Source of the DNA: Flavobacterium muglaense
GTDB lineage: Bacteria; Bacteroidota; Bacteroidia; Flavobacteriales; Flavobacteriaceae
Assembly: GCF_014305155.1 (NCBI RefSeq)
Contig: NZ_JACRUK010000034.1
Coordinates: 1-43,115, forward strand
Direction: 5' to 3'
DNA: 43,115 nt
Made by a program: the position numbers and the translations under genes. The notes beneath the pieces are model-generated. The model worked only from the letters and a program-made list of their open reading frames with translations. It was not told the DNA's origin and searched no databases. This document shows, one piece after another, positions 20,328 through 28,562 of the stretch (positions are counted from its first letter, which is position 1; each line of letters starts with the position of its first letter).

Positions 20328-20356
20328 TTGTTCATTGCTAAATTCAATTATATTTG
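20328..20356 (+). promoter_or_regulatory. Promoter of sdaA
   Basis: TTG at 20328-20330, 18 bp, then TATATTTG at 20349-20356: a full match to the Bacteroidota housekeeping promoter. Transcription would begin near 20361, about 15 bp before the ATG at 20376. This rules out the in-frame TTG at 20328 as a start codon. Confidence 0.8.
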
Positions 20357-20375
20357 TCTAAAAAACAAACTAACT

Positions 20376-21803
20376 ATGGAAGAGTGCATTTCGGTTTTTG
20401 ACATGCTAAAAATAGGTGTTGGTCCCTCAAGTTCTCATACATTAGGGCCATGGCGCGCTGGCGAACGCTTTTTAGAAGAGCTAAGAGATGAAAAACTTTT
20501 AGAAAGCACCATCAGAGTTAAAATAGACCTTTACGGATCCCTATCTTTAACAGGAAAAGGACACGCTACAGATCTCGCTGTAATGTTAGGATTAAGTGGT
20601 CAAGATCCCGAATATATTCCGGTAGAAAATATCGATGGTATCATTCAAACCATTCAAACCTCACATAGCCTCCTTTTGGGCAATCAATACCCTATTAGAT
20701 TCCACATTCAGGACGATATTGTATTCAATAAAGACTTTTTGCCGTTTCATTCGAACGGAATGATGTTCACCGCCTTCATGGCCGATGGTACCTCATTTTC
20801 ATCAACCTTCTACTCCATCGGTGGTGGCTTTGTAGTCAAGGAAGAACGTACCAATGCCAAGGAAAAAATCAAGATAAAATGTGCTTTCCCGTACATGGTC
20901 AATAATGCTGCGGAGTTGTTAAGCTTTTGCGTAAGCGAAAATAAAAGCATCTCAGAAATCGTTTACGAAAACGAAAAATCCATGCGTACCGAGGCCGATA
21001 TCGATCACGAATTAATGCGCATCTGGAACACCATGCTCGAGTGTATGTACATAGGTTGCCACTCCGAGGGGATACTTCCCGGAGGTTTAAATGTACGCCG
21101 TAGAGCATTTGACATGCATCAAAATCTAATTGGATTGTCAAATTATAGTGATCCACAAACTTGGCTAGAACAAATCCGTTTGACCGAGGTAAAATTTCGC
21201 CAAATCCTGAAATGGGTTAGCTGTTTTGCATTGGCAGTAAACGAAGTCAACGCAGCCTTAGGCCGCATTGTTACTGCTCCTACAAACGGAAGCGCAGGTG
21301 TGATTCCATCAGTATTGATGTATTATTTGGTTATCGAAAACCACCAAGCAGGACCAAAGGAAATCAAACAATTTTTACTAGTAGCCGGAGAAATAGGTAG
21401 TATTTTTAAGAAAGGATCAACCATATCTGCCGCTATGGGCGGTTGCCAAGCCGAAATAGGTGTTTCGTCATCAATGGCCGCTGCTGCTTTATGCGAATTA
21501 ATGGGCGGAACCCCAGAGCAAGTCCTAATGGCTGCCGAAATTGCCATGGAACATCACCTAGGGTTGACTTGTGACCCAATAGGCGGCTTAGTCCAGATTC
21601 CGTGTATCGAGCGCAATACCATGGGGGCTATAAAAGCCATCAATGCTGCCGAACTGGCATTGTCTACCGATGCCAAAAATGCAAAAGTCCCCTTGGACAA
21701 AGTAGTTAGTACCATGTGGGAAACCGCCAAGGATATGAACAATAAGTACAAAGAAACATCCGAAGGAGGCCTAGCCATCGCCGTGAACATGGCCGATTGT
21801 TAA
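20376..21803 (+). CDS. sdaA: L-serine ammonia-lyase (single-chain, iron-sulfur)
   Basis: 475 residues from the ATG at 20376. [25 protein letters not shown] opens the beta subunit domain, and the alpha domain has [29 protein letters not shown] and [21 protein letters not shown]. These cysteines are the 4Fe-4S ligand set, and the protein ends in Cys, which fits the tail-in-mouth C-terminal residue known in this family. It converts L-serine to pyruvate and ammonia in the cytoplasm. The beta and alpha domains are fused, as in Gram-negative type enzymes. It has its own promoter and terminator. Confidence 0.95.
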   Translation: MEECISVFDMLKIGVGPSSSHTLGPWRAGERFLEELRDEKLLESTIRVKIDLYGSLSLTGKGHATDLAVMLGLSGQDPEYIPVENIDGIIQTIQTSHSLLLGNQYPIRFHIQDDIVFNKDFLPFHSNGMMFTAFMADGTSFSSTFYSIGGGFVVKEERTNAKEKIKIKCAFPYMVNNAAELLSFCVSENKSISEIVYENEKSMRTEADIDHELMRIWNTMLECMYIGCHSEGILPGGLNVRRRAFDMHQNLIGLSNYSDPQTWLEQIRLTEVKFRQILKWVSCFALAVNEVNAALGRIVTAPTNGSAGVIPSVLMYYLVIENHQAGPKEIKQFLLVAGEIGSIFKKGSTISAAMGGCQAEIGVSSSMAAAALCELMGGTPEQVLMAAEIAMEHHLGLTCDPIGGLVQIPCIERNTMGAIKAINAAELALSTDAKNAKVPLDKVVSTMWETAKDMNNKYKETSEGGLAIAVNMADC

Positions 21804-21820
21804 GCATATCATCCAATACC

Positions 21821-21866
21821 AAAGCCTAGTAAGTCGCACAATAACTGCACTTGCTAGGCTTTTTTA
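21821..21866 (+). terminator. Intrinsic terminator of sdaA
   Basis: AAGCCTAG-TAAGT pairs with ACTTG-CTAGGCTT across a loop of about 15 bases and is followed by a T-rich run (TTTTTT). It lies 18 bp after the sdaA stop. Confidence 0.85.
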
Positions 21867-21922
21867 TTTAGAAGTACTATTGCCCCAATACACTTTTCAC
21901 TTTTCACTTCTTATCAACAACT

Positions 21923-21965
21923 TGGGCGTGCCCCTGCTTCCACTCCGTTGCAGCAGCGTCAGGCT
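21923..21965 (+). repeat. Left part of a REP-like element interrupted by IS110
   Basis: GGGCGTGCCC palindrome followed by CTTCCACTCCGTTGCAGCAG and CGTCAGGCT. I recall this string as the left half of a Flavobacterium dispersed repeat whose right half carries GCAATCTTTT...AAAAGGAT. That right half is found at 23411, on the far side of the transposase, which suggests the element was split. Confidence 0.5.
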
Positions 21966-22028
21966 CATATCTTTGCTTTGAATACAGATATATGAAATAC
22001 TTAACTTTGAAATATTATTTGATAACAA

Positions 22029-22101
22029 AACAAAGTTGCATAATCGTGGTCGGGCTAGATACATTTTAATGATATTGACGGATAGGAAGATCAACTTTGT
22101 T
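22029..22101 (+). ncRNA. Possible bridge-RNA region in the IS110 left end
   Basis: AACAAAGTTG (22029-22038) pairs perfectly with CAACTTTGTT (22092-22101), enclosing a 53-base loop, inside the noncoding left end upstream of the transposase. IS110 elements are known to encode a structured guide (bridge) RNA here. The hairpin is seen; its identity as a guide is inferred from the family and position. Confidence 0.4.
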
Positions 22102-22215
22102 TTTATTACATATAAGCCTCAATAAGTACTTAAGCACTAGATTAATATTTAGATGTTGTATAAAAAATGAGCAAAGGCATGTGCAATATTTTGTTATCGT
22201 AAAAACAAAAAAATT

Positions 22216-23355
22216 ATGAATTTGAAGTATTCAGTAGGATTGGACATTGCTAGTAAAAAAATTGACATTTGTATGTCAGTAATTGATAGTAATCAGAGAG
22301 TAATTGTTGTTTCAAGCAAGTCATTTTTAAACACTTTAAATGGATTTAAAGACATGGATGAATGGGTTGTAAAAAACCACAAAGAAAAAGAAGTTCCGTT
22401 GGTTCTATGTATGGAAGCCACTGGAGTTTATCATGAAAATTGTGCTTTGTATTTTTCTGAAAGAAAATATAACACTTCCATTATTTTGCCAAATAAAGCA
22501 AAGCATTATTTAATTTCATTGGGATTAAAATCAAAAAATGATAGTATTGATGCCAAAGGATTATCAAAAATGGGAGCCGAACAATGTTTGAAATTATGGC
22601 AACCAATGGGTAAATTTTTCTATGAACTACGACAATACACAAGACAGTATCAAAATTTACAAGAACAAAAAACAGTTTTTAATAATCAGCTTCATGCTCT
22701 AGAACATGCAATGTTTAAAAGCAAAAAGATGATAAAACAACAACAAGACACCATTAAACTCTTTGATAAGCAACTCAAAGAACTTGAGAAATTAATAAAG
22801 AATCTGATATATTCAGATGAAATAATAAAACAAAAGGTATCTAATATTTGTAGAATAAAAGGAATTGGAATGCTTACGGCAGCAACAATTTTAGCAGAAA
22901 CAAATGGCTTTGAATTGTTTAAAAATTATAAGCAATTAGTCTCTTATGCAGGTTTTGATGTTGTTGAACGAGAGTCTGGCACCAGTACCGGAAAAACAAA
23001 AATATCAAAAAAAGGCAACAGTCATATTAGAAGAGCATTATTTATGCCAGCCTTTGTAGCTGTTAAACATCATGAAAAACCAGCAATAGATTTATACAAT
23101 CGAACCATTGAAAAACATGGGATCAAAATGAAAAGTTATGTTGCTGTGCAAAAAAAACTATTGGTCCTAATATACCATATTTGGAAAAAAAATGAGGAAT
23201 ATGATCCAAATTATTTAGAGAAAATCAATCAACAGCAAGAAAATATAACCAATCTTTTAAATGAAGAGAAAAACAAAAAAAATAGCCCCAATCAAGTCGA
23301 GGCTATACCAGATAAACAAATCATTATTGAAAATGAAACGCTTTCTATAGTTTAA
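22216..23355 (+). CDS. IS110 family transposase (DEDD recombinase)
   Basis: 379 residues, intact. The RuvC-like DEDD domain shows D10 in SVGLDIASKK, E67 in CMEATGVYHE, and D109/D112 in KNDSIDAKGL. A coiled-coil region follows (about 140-200). The C-terminal Tnp domain has IKGIGMLTAATILAE, YAGFDVVERESGTSTGK with the candidate nucleophilic serine S254, and ISKKGNSHIRRALFMPA. It carries out guide-RNA-directed recombination of its own IS. The reading frame is complete, so the element may still be active. It lies between sdaA and the integron-like locus. Confidence 0.94.
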   Translation: MNLKYSVGLDIASKKIDICMSVIDSNQRVIVVSSKSFLNTLNGFKDMDEWVVKNHKEKEVPLVLCMEATGVYHENCALYFSERKYNTSIILPNKAKHYLISLGLKSKNDSIDAKGLSKMGAEQCLKLWQPMGKFFYELRQYTRQYQNLQEQKTVFNNQLHALEHAMFKSKKMIKQQQDTIKLFDKQLKELEKLIKNLIYSDEIIKQKVSNICRIKGIGMLTAATILAETNGFELFKNYKQLVSYAGFDVVERESGTSTGKTKISKKGNSHIRRALFMPAFVAVKHHEKPAIDLYNRTIEKHGIKMKSYVAVQKKLLVLIYHIWKKNEEYDPNYLEKINQQQENITNLLNEEKNKKNSPNQVEAIPDKQIIIENETLSIV

Positions 23356-23410
23356 CAAATATATAAAAATTAAAAGAAAATCATTAGGATTTTAAGATAG
23401 TACCTATACA

Positions 23411-23490
23411 CTGCAATCTTTTATTTTTTTAAAGAAAAAAAATAAAAGGATTTCCGTTGCTATCCTTCACGCAACTCGGCATACACGCAC
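23411..23490 (+). repeat. Right part of the REP-like element, with a long hairpin
   Basis: CTGCAATC, then TTTTATTTTTTT paired with AAAAAAAATAAAA around AAAG (about 23417-23448), then GGATTTCCGTTGCTATCC. The hairpin could also act as a bidirectional terminator after the transposase gene. It is taken to be the continuation of the repeat at 21923-21965. Confidence 0.5.
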
Positions 23491-23519
23491 GATCCGTTTA
23501 TTTCATTAGTAACGGAGAT

Positions 23520-23911
23520 GATCTCGACTCCGTTCGATTTGACCAGATATAAAAGCTAAATGTAATCATCGATGGCTTCGGTTTTTCAAAAAGAATCTCG
23601 ACTCCGCTCGATTTGACACTTAATGATGTAACACGTTTTTTGTTATGATAGCTAAAAAGAATCTCGACTCCGCTCGATTTGACAATTTAAAACAACTAGA
23701 GGAGGAAGCGATAACTTCTCTTTTCCCAAAATCAATCTCGACTCCGCTCGATTTGACAGCTCAAGTTGTTGCTTAGGGCGTGCTTTTTTCATTCGATACA
23801 AAAAAACGAAATCAATCTCGACTCCGCTCGATTTGACAAGATATAAAAGCTAAATATACTTATCGATGGCTCCCTTTTTCAAAGTCAATCTCGACTCCGT
23901 TTGATTTGACA
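23520..23911 (+). repeat. Six-copy 25-bp repeat array upstream of the recombinase
   Basis: The unit AATCTCGACTCCGCTCGATT plus TGACA occurs at 23520, 23594, 23660, 23734, 23814 and 23887. Units 2-5 are identical; 1 and 6 have one or a few changes. Spacing is 66-80 bp. The first and fifth spacers are related (both begin AGATATAAAAGCTAAAT and hold TCGATGGCT), so the array grew by segmental duplication. The unit contains two TCGA blocks that can pair weakly. It ends 200 bp before the recombinase start. No gene lies in 23356-24109. Confidence 0.85.
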
Positions 23912-24109
23912 ATTTAAAAAAGAGTTTATCAATACTTTAAATACCGAAAAAACGCAACTGTATTTCAATCATCTAATGTTTACTTTTTTACTTTTAATTA
24001 TGACTTGCCTACCTGTTCATAAATAAAAATCATAGCCTATTAAAAATCAACCTATTAATACTGTATTATTTAAAATAAAGTAGTATTTTAGTTGCATTAT
24101 AATCTTGAT

Positions 24110-25864
24110 ATGCAAATAATTGTAAAAAAGATATGGCATCGCGATGCGGATCGAATTGGACTTTTTTTTAAGTATGACAGTGCTACAATTGCTCAATTGA
24201 AACAATTGGGAGCTGTTTATAGCCAATCGTTACGTTGCTGGTATCTAGATTACAATATAGTGAGTTATAAATTGATTAGTCAAACCTTTAGTGATCTGGT
24301 TATTGACAACCCAAAAAAAACAAAAACGCAACCGCTGGCCGGCCTTAAAATAAGCCGTGACCTTCCAGCCATAGCCACAAGCGACCTTCAGTTAGATTCG
24401 GCACCCGTGCTGCATAACCCTGAACATATAACGAGTACAACATCGTTAGCAACCAACATGCGTTTAGAATTACTGCCTAATTTAGGTAAATACTGGGTTT
24501 TCAAGATGCACTATTACCAGCATATTAGTAAGCAATTACTTGCTAACAAAGGGGTATATTGGAATGCCAACTATAAGGTGTACATGGTCCTGAGAAACAA
24601 CAATGCCAAAACGGAGGTCGAAAACATATTGGGAGTACCTGCGTTTTTTCCTGAAAATGATTGTTATAAGAAGGAAACCATATTTACATCCGAATCTATC
24701 GTGATAAAACCACATACCGAAGACCCAAAATGGATGGAGGTCTACATGCCACCTTATGTAGTATTGCGGGAAAAGATAAAACGGTTCTCGATGGCGCGCT
24801 ACAGCACCATCAAAGATTGTTACTTGCTACCCGCCGCGCCAAGCGTATATGAGGCAATGAGTATGCAATTTGAGCCTCATAAAGTACTTATCAACAACAG
24901 ACTCCCAAAAGGGTATTTGCTGAAACAAAATCTCCCAAACAGGAAGCAACTGGATTTACGAAAAACCAAGGAGCAGCTTTTTAATCAGGTACCCGCTGCA
25001 GCGCATGAGTATATCACGATGATGGTAGACACTATTCTAGCGCTGAATTACAGTAGCTCTACCATGCGTACTTACACGAGTTCGTTTTTACAGTTTTTAC
25101 GTGATCACCAGTATAGAGATCCTCATACTGTTACCCAAAAAGAAATTACAAAGTACCTTGCTTCACTTATGGAACGTGGTCTATCGGCTTCGTCAGGTCA
25201 CAGTATGGTGAATGCCTTATTGTTTTACTACCAACAAATAGAACATCAAAAGGGTTTTGAGTTGAAACTACCACGCCCTAAAACCGAGAAAAAATTACCC
25301 GCTGTTCTAACCATGGAAGAATGTTTAGAAATTTTTAGAGCGGTAGACAACCCCAAACACAAATTACTATTATTAATAGGTTATGGCGCAGGTTTACGAG
25401 TGAGTGAAATTGTAACACTAGAATGGCGCGACATCTTATTCTCTGAACATAAAATACATATCAAAAACGCCAAAGGGAAGAAAGACCGCATGGTGATGTT
25501 GCCCTACTCTATTGTAAATTCTTTGGAGATTTACAAAAAACTGTACGAGCCCAACAAGTATGTTTTTGAAGGCCAATTTGCAGGCGAGCCATATAGTACT
25601 GGCAGTGCGCGATCTGTGATGAGACAAGCCTTAAAAAAGTCAGGATTAGAAAAAAAGGCAACGGTACACACCTTGCGTCATAGTTTTGCGACTCATTTAC
25701 TGGAGAGCGGCACGGATATAAGATACATTCAGAAATTCTTAGGACATGCAAGCATTAAAACGACAACTATTTATACACATGTTTCAAAAATGGCGTCGGA
25801 CAAGATTGTAAGTCCGCTCGATCGTCTTGTGGATGAAAATAATAAGAAAAAACTGAATGAGTGA
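24110..25864 (+). CDS. Integron-like tyrosine recombinase with N-terminal triple repeat
   Basis: 584 residues from the ATG at 24110 (an in-frame TTG at 24092 adds six). The C-terminal catalytic domain has all six residues of the family: R430 (GAGLRVSE), K455 (NAKGKKDR), H520 and R523 (HTLRHSF), H546 (LGHASIKTT) and nucleophile Y555 (IYTHV). A SAM-like core-binding domain lies at about 293-385. The ending VSPLDRL resembles IntI, but the 16-20 residue IntI insertion between the lysine and HxxR is absent. Residues 1-290 hold three diverged repeats (about 15-60, 128-174, 209-255), each a Tyr-rich strand, a KQLL-type helix and a WYL/VYMVL/CYLLP strand, which resemble HARP domains. It most likely inserts and excises the cassettes downstream. 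Confidence 0.88.
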   Translation: MQIIVKKIWHRDADRIGLFFKYDSATIAQLKQLGAVYSQSLRCWYLDYNIVSYKLISQTFSDLVIDNPKKTKTQPLAGLKISRDLPAIATSDLQLDSAPVLHNPEHITSTTSLATNMRLELLPNLGKYWVFKMHYYQHISKQLLANKGVYWNANYKVYMVLRNNNAKTEVENILGVPAFFPENDCYKKETIFTSESIVIKPHTEDPKWMEVYMPPYVVLREKIKRFSMARYSTIKDCYLLPAAPSVYEAMSMQFEPHKVLINNRLPKGYLLKQNLPNRKQLDLRKTKEQLFNQVPAAAHEYITMMVDTILALNYSSSTMRTYTSSFLQFLRDHQYRDPHTVTQKEITKYLASLMERGLSASSGHSMVNALLFYYQQIEHQKGFELKLPRPKTEKKLPAVLTMEECLEIFRAVDNPKHKLLLLIGYGAGLRVSEIVTLEWRDILFSEHKIHIKNAKGKKDRMVMLPYSIVNSLEIYKKLYEPNKYVFEGQFAGEPYSTGSARSVMRQALKKSGLEKKATVHTLRHSFATHLLESGTDIRYIQKFLGHASIKTTTIYTHVSKMASDKIVSPLDRLVDENNKKKLNE

Positions 25865-25918
25865 TGTATAATATCCAAAAAGATGTATATATTTGATGTT
25901 ATATACAAGTTGGCAGTA
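25865..25918 (+). other. attI-like primary recombination site
   Basis: It lies between the recombinase stop and the first cassette. TGTATATA and TATATACA form a perfect 8-bp inverted repeat with an 8-bp spacer, directly followed by A and the crossover sequence GTTGGCAGTA with G at 25909. A second GATGTATATA copy sits at 25863-25872. The ten bases from 25909 are the exact reverse complement of TACTGCCAAC at 28348-28357, the left core of the first cassette's attC. No attC-type second arm is present, as expected of attI. Confidence 0.75.
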
Positions 25919-25999
25919 ATTCCCCCTAGACTCCCGCCCTGACCCCGTAAGCTAACGGCGGAAGAGCGGAAAAATGAAGGGAATTTATAAGAAAAAATG

Positions 26000-26026
26000 G
26001 TTTTGTAAATATTTGATTTACAAAAC
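26000..26026 (+). promoter_or_regulatory. 11-bp perfect inverted repeat in the cassette 1 leader
   Basis: GTTTTGTAAAT and ATTTACAAAAC are separated by ATTTG, about 100 bp before the LRR gene start. It could be an operator or an RNA hairpin near the promoter of this gene; the rest of 25919-26125 shows nothing recognisable. Confidence 0.5.
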
Positions 26027-26125
26027 ATTAACAAAACGTTAGTTAGAATTATATCGTAAAGAAAGAAAAAACCTACTCGAAGATAAGAGTATTTAACAAT
26101 AACTTTTAAACTTAATTTTTTAATA

Positions 26126-28180
26126 ATGAAGAAAAACAAACAAATTATAAGAATATTTTTATCACTATTCTTGTGCTATACATCAATAGCGAAAACCATA
26201 AATGCCTCAAATACAACATCAACCTACACTTCAATTCCTGATATCAACTTTGAAAAAGCATTGATTGCTAAAGGTCTTGACTCTGGTATAATTGACCACC
26301 TAGTCCTTACTGCTAATATTTCCAGTCTAAAAACTTTGAATGTTTCAAATTACAATATTTCAGATTTAACAGGAATACAAGATTTTGTAGCTTTGACAAA
26401 TTTGTCGTGTGATAAAAATCAATTAACGACATTGGATGTAACCAAAAACACTGCTTTAACTTATTTAGATTGCTCTTCAAATTTATTAATAGCTTTAAAT
26501 TTAAACACTAATACAGCATTATATAGTTTGACTTGTAATTCAAATCAGTTTACAACATTGGATTTGAATACGAACCTTAAATTATGGTACCTATATTGTA
26601 ATTCAAACAAATTAACTACAATAAACTTAAATAAAAATACAGATTTGTTTGTTTTGGAATGTAATTTAAACCAATTAACTGCATTAGATTTAAGTCTGAA
26701 TACTGACTTAGTTAGGTTATATTGTACATCAAACCAATTAGTAGAACTAGATTTGAGTAAAAACAATAATCTTAATACTTTAGTTTGCGATTCAAATCAA
26801 TTAATAACTGTCAATATAAAAAACAGTCACAATAATGCAGGAGGTACATTCTCTTTTTTAAATAATCCCAATTTAGGTTGTATTCAAGTAGATGATAAAT
26901 CATTTATGGATACTAAATATTCTAAATCAAAAGAATCATATTCAACTTACACGACAGATTGTTCAAGTTTTAGTGCTTTTACTTATATACCGGATGTTAA
27001 TTTTGAAAATTATTTGATTTATAAAAAGATTGAATCAGGTATTGCTGATGGAAAAATTTTAACAGCAAAGATTGACAAACTAACTAGTTTATCAATTACT
27101 AGTTCTCCTACCAATCCAAAAATTGATGATTTAACTGGAATTCAGGATTTTATTTCTCTAACTTACTTAGTGTGTACAAATAATAATCTAACTTCTTTAG
27201 ATTTAAGTAAAAACATAGCTTTGACTGAATTAAATTGTAGTCAAAATTACATAAAGAATCTAGATTTAAGTAATAACTCAACTTTAAGTAATTTAGATTG
27301 TAGTTATAATCAAATTATGACTTTGGATATAAATAAAAATCCTCTATTGAAATATTTGGATTGTACTAAAAATCAATTAACTACTTTGGATATAAGTAAA
27401 AATACAGCTTTAAATTATTTAGGATGTAGTTATAATTTTTTAAGTACATTGGATATTAATAGTACGGCTTTAAAAACTTTAAATTGTACTACAAATCAAT
27501 TGCAAGTGTTAGATCTAAGTAAAAATGTTTCTTTAACTTATTTGGGTTGTGCCTTAAATAAATTAACATCATTAGATGTTAGTAAAAACATAGCTTTAAC
27601 TTCTATAGATTGTAGTGGAAATCAGATATCAGCTATGGATGTAAGTAAAAACATATATTTAACTTCATTAGGTTGTTCTTCAAATCAAATTACAGCTCTA
27701 GATCTAAGTAAAAATATAGCTTTAACTGTTTTAGTTTGTTCAACAAATCATTTAACAACTTTAAACTTAAAAAACGGCAATAATTTTAAATTAAACACAG
27801 TTAATATTCTATACAATCCGAACCTAAGTTGCGTTCAAGTTGACGAAAAAACATATGCAGACAATAATTGGTCTAATTATTATAATAAAGACATTACCGC
27901 CAGTTATCAAAATGTTTGTACCAACTTGTCTGACAAAGATTTTAAATTAGATTACGTTTCTATCTACCCAAATCCAACTAAAGAGAAATTGAACATTAAT
28001 AATATAACTTTAAACAAAGTAACAATTTATGATTTATTTGGCAAAAGTATAAAAACATTCAATTTTGATAGTAATGCTCTAAATAATGAAATCGATTTGT
28101 CTGATTTATCAAAGGGAATATATTTGGTTTCTATAAAATCTAACGAGACACTCATAATCAAAAAAATTATATTGGAATAA
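26126..28180 (+). CDS. Secreted leucine-rich-repeat protein with T9SS sorting domain (cassette 1)
   Basis: 684 residues. A signal peptide (about 1-27) is followed by two LRR blocks (about 60-240 and 310-580). Each block opens with an IPDxNFExxLIxKxxxSGI module and continues in roughly 21-residue repeats such as LTxLDxSxNxxLxxLxCSxNQ. The last ~75 residues (VSIYPNPTKEKLNIN ... GIYLVSIKS ... KKIILE) are a type A C-terminal domain used by the type IX secretion system, so the protein is exported and probably attached to the cell surface. It likely mediates binding. It is the first cassette gene, nearest attI, in the array's forward orientation. Codon use is strongly AT-biased. Confidence 0.93.
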   Translation: MKKNKQIIRIFLSLFLCYTSIAKTINASNTTSTYTSIPDINFEKALIAKGLDSGIIDHLVLTANISSLKTLNVSNYNISDLTGIQDFVALTNLSCDKNQLTTLDVTKNTALTYLDCSSNLLIALNLNTNTALYSLTCNSNQFTTLDLNTNLKLWYLYCNSNKLTTINLNKNTDLFVLECNLNQLTALDLSLNTDLVRLYCTSNQLVELDLSKNNNLNTLVCDSNQLITVNIKNSHNNAGGTFSFLNNPNLGCIQVDDKSFMDTKYSKSKESYSTYTTDCSSFSAFTYIPDVNFENYLIYKKIESGIADGKILTAKIDKLTSLSITSSPTNPKIDDLTGIQDFISLTYLVCTNNNLTSLDLSKNIALTELNCSQNYIKNLDLSNNSTLSNLDCSYNQIMTLDINKNPLLKYLDCTKNQLTTLDISKNTALNYLGCSYNFLSTLDINSTALKTLNCTTNQLQVLDLSKNVSLTYLGCALNKLTSLDVSKNIALTSIDCSGNQISAMDVSKNIYLTSLGCSSNQITALDLSKNIALTVLVCSTNHLTTLNLKNGNNFKLNTVNILYNPNLSCVQVDEKTYADNNWSNYYNKDITASYQNVCTNLSDKDFKLDYVSIYPNPTKEKLNINNITLNKVTIYDLFGKSIKTFNFDSNALNNEIDLSDLSKGIYLVSIKSNETLIIKKIILE

Positions 28181-28215
28181 TCTAGATTATTAGAATCAAA
28201 AACAATAGTTAATCA

Positions 28216-28248
28216 AAATAGGCTGTTTTTAAACAGCTTATTCTTTTT
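28216..28248 (+). terminator. Intrinsic terminator of the LRR gene
   Basis: GCTGTTT (28222-28228) pairs with AAACAGC (28231-28237), with AATA/TTATT flanks extending the stem, followed by TTCTTTTT. It lies inside cassette 1, before its attC. Confidence 0.8.
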
Positions 28249-28348
28249 ACATATTAAACGAGGAAATTTGCTTTGAAATTAAAAATAAATCAATTTTGAA
28301 AATACTACAACTTAAGAATATATTTGAACGTTGAAAATAAAAATAACT

Positions 28349-28484
28349 ACTGCCAACACACGCTACAAGCAATTTGGGTATTAGGCTTAATGGAAAAATT
28401 GGTTTGTATTTGAAAGATTTGGCAAATCCGAAAGATAACGCTGATTTAGTCCCAAACTGCTTGTAGCGCGAGAACGTTGGCGGT
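28349..28484 (+). repeat. attC-like site 1
   Basis: The left arm ACTGCCAACACACGCTACAA and the right arm ending TTGTAGCGCGAGAACGTTGG are nearly complementary over about 30 bases, with unpaired bases as in integron attC sites. AAC (28357) and the crossover G (28476) are 118 bp apart. The central part (ATTAGGCTTAATGGAAA ... GGCAAATCCGAAA) is shared with site 6. Confidence 0.9.
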
Positions 28485-28562
28485 CAGTTTGGCAAAAATC
28501 GCGACAATGCTAAAAACTCTAAATGAACCCAAAAAAACGTAATTAAAAAAATCAATATTACT

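Larger units (their letters stand above)
21966..23412 (+). mobile_element. IS110-family insertion sequence (boundaries inferred)
   Basis: The element is delimited from the split REP-like repeat: CT at 21964-21965 on the left and CT at 23411-23412 on the right, giving about 1447 bp, within the usual IS110 size. There are no terminal inverted repeats and no clear target duplication, as expected for IS110. The long noncoding left end (250 bp) and short right end (about 55 bp) match the IS110 rather than the IS1111 layout. The exact ends are an inference. Confidence 0.6.

Noticed and set aside
20328..20375. Extended TTG start for serine dehydratase
   Set aside because: The region is a consensus promoter, and the added residues are not part of the family; the ATG at 20376 begins the conserved [11 protein letters not shown] segment.
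23520..23911. CRISPR array
   Set aside because: Repeat length and spacing are roughly right, but spacing varies (66-80 bp), two spacers are related to each other, the unit has poor dyad symmetry, and no cas gene is present.
24110..25864. Canonical class IntI integrase
   Set aside because: The catalytic domain and the VSPLD tail resemble IntI, but the diagnostic insertion before the HxxR motif is missing, the N-terminus is far too long, and the gene orientation is reversed.
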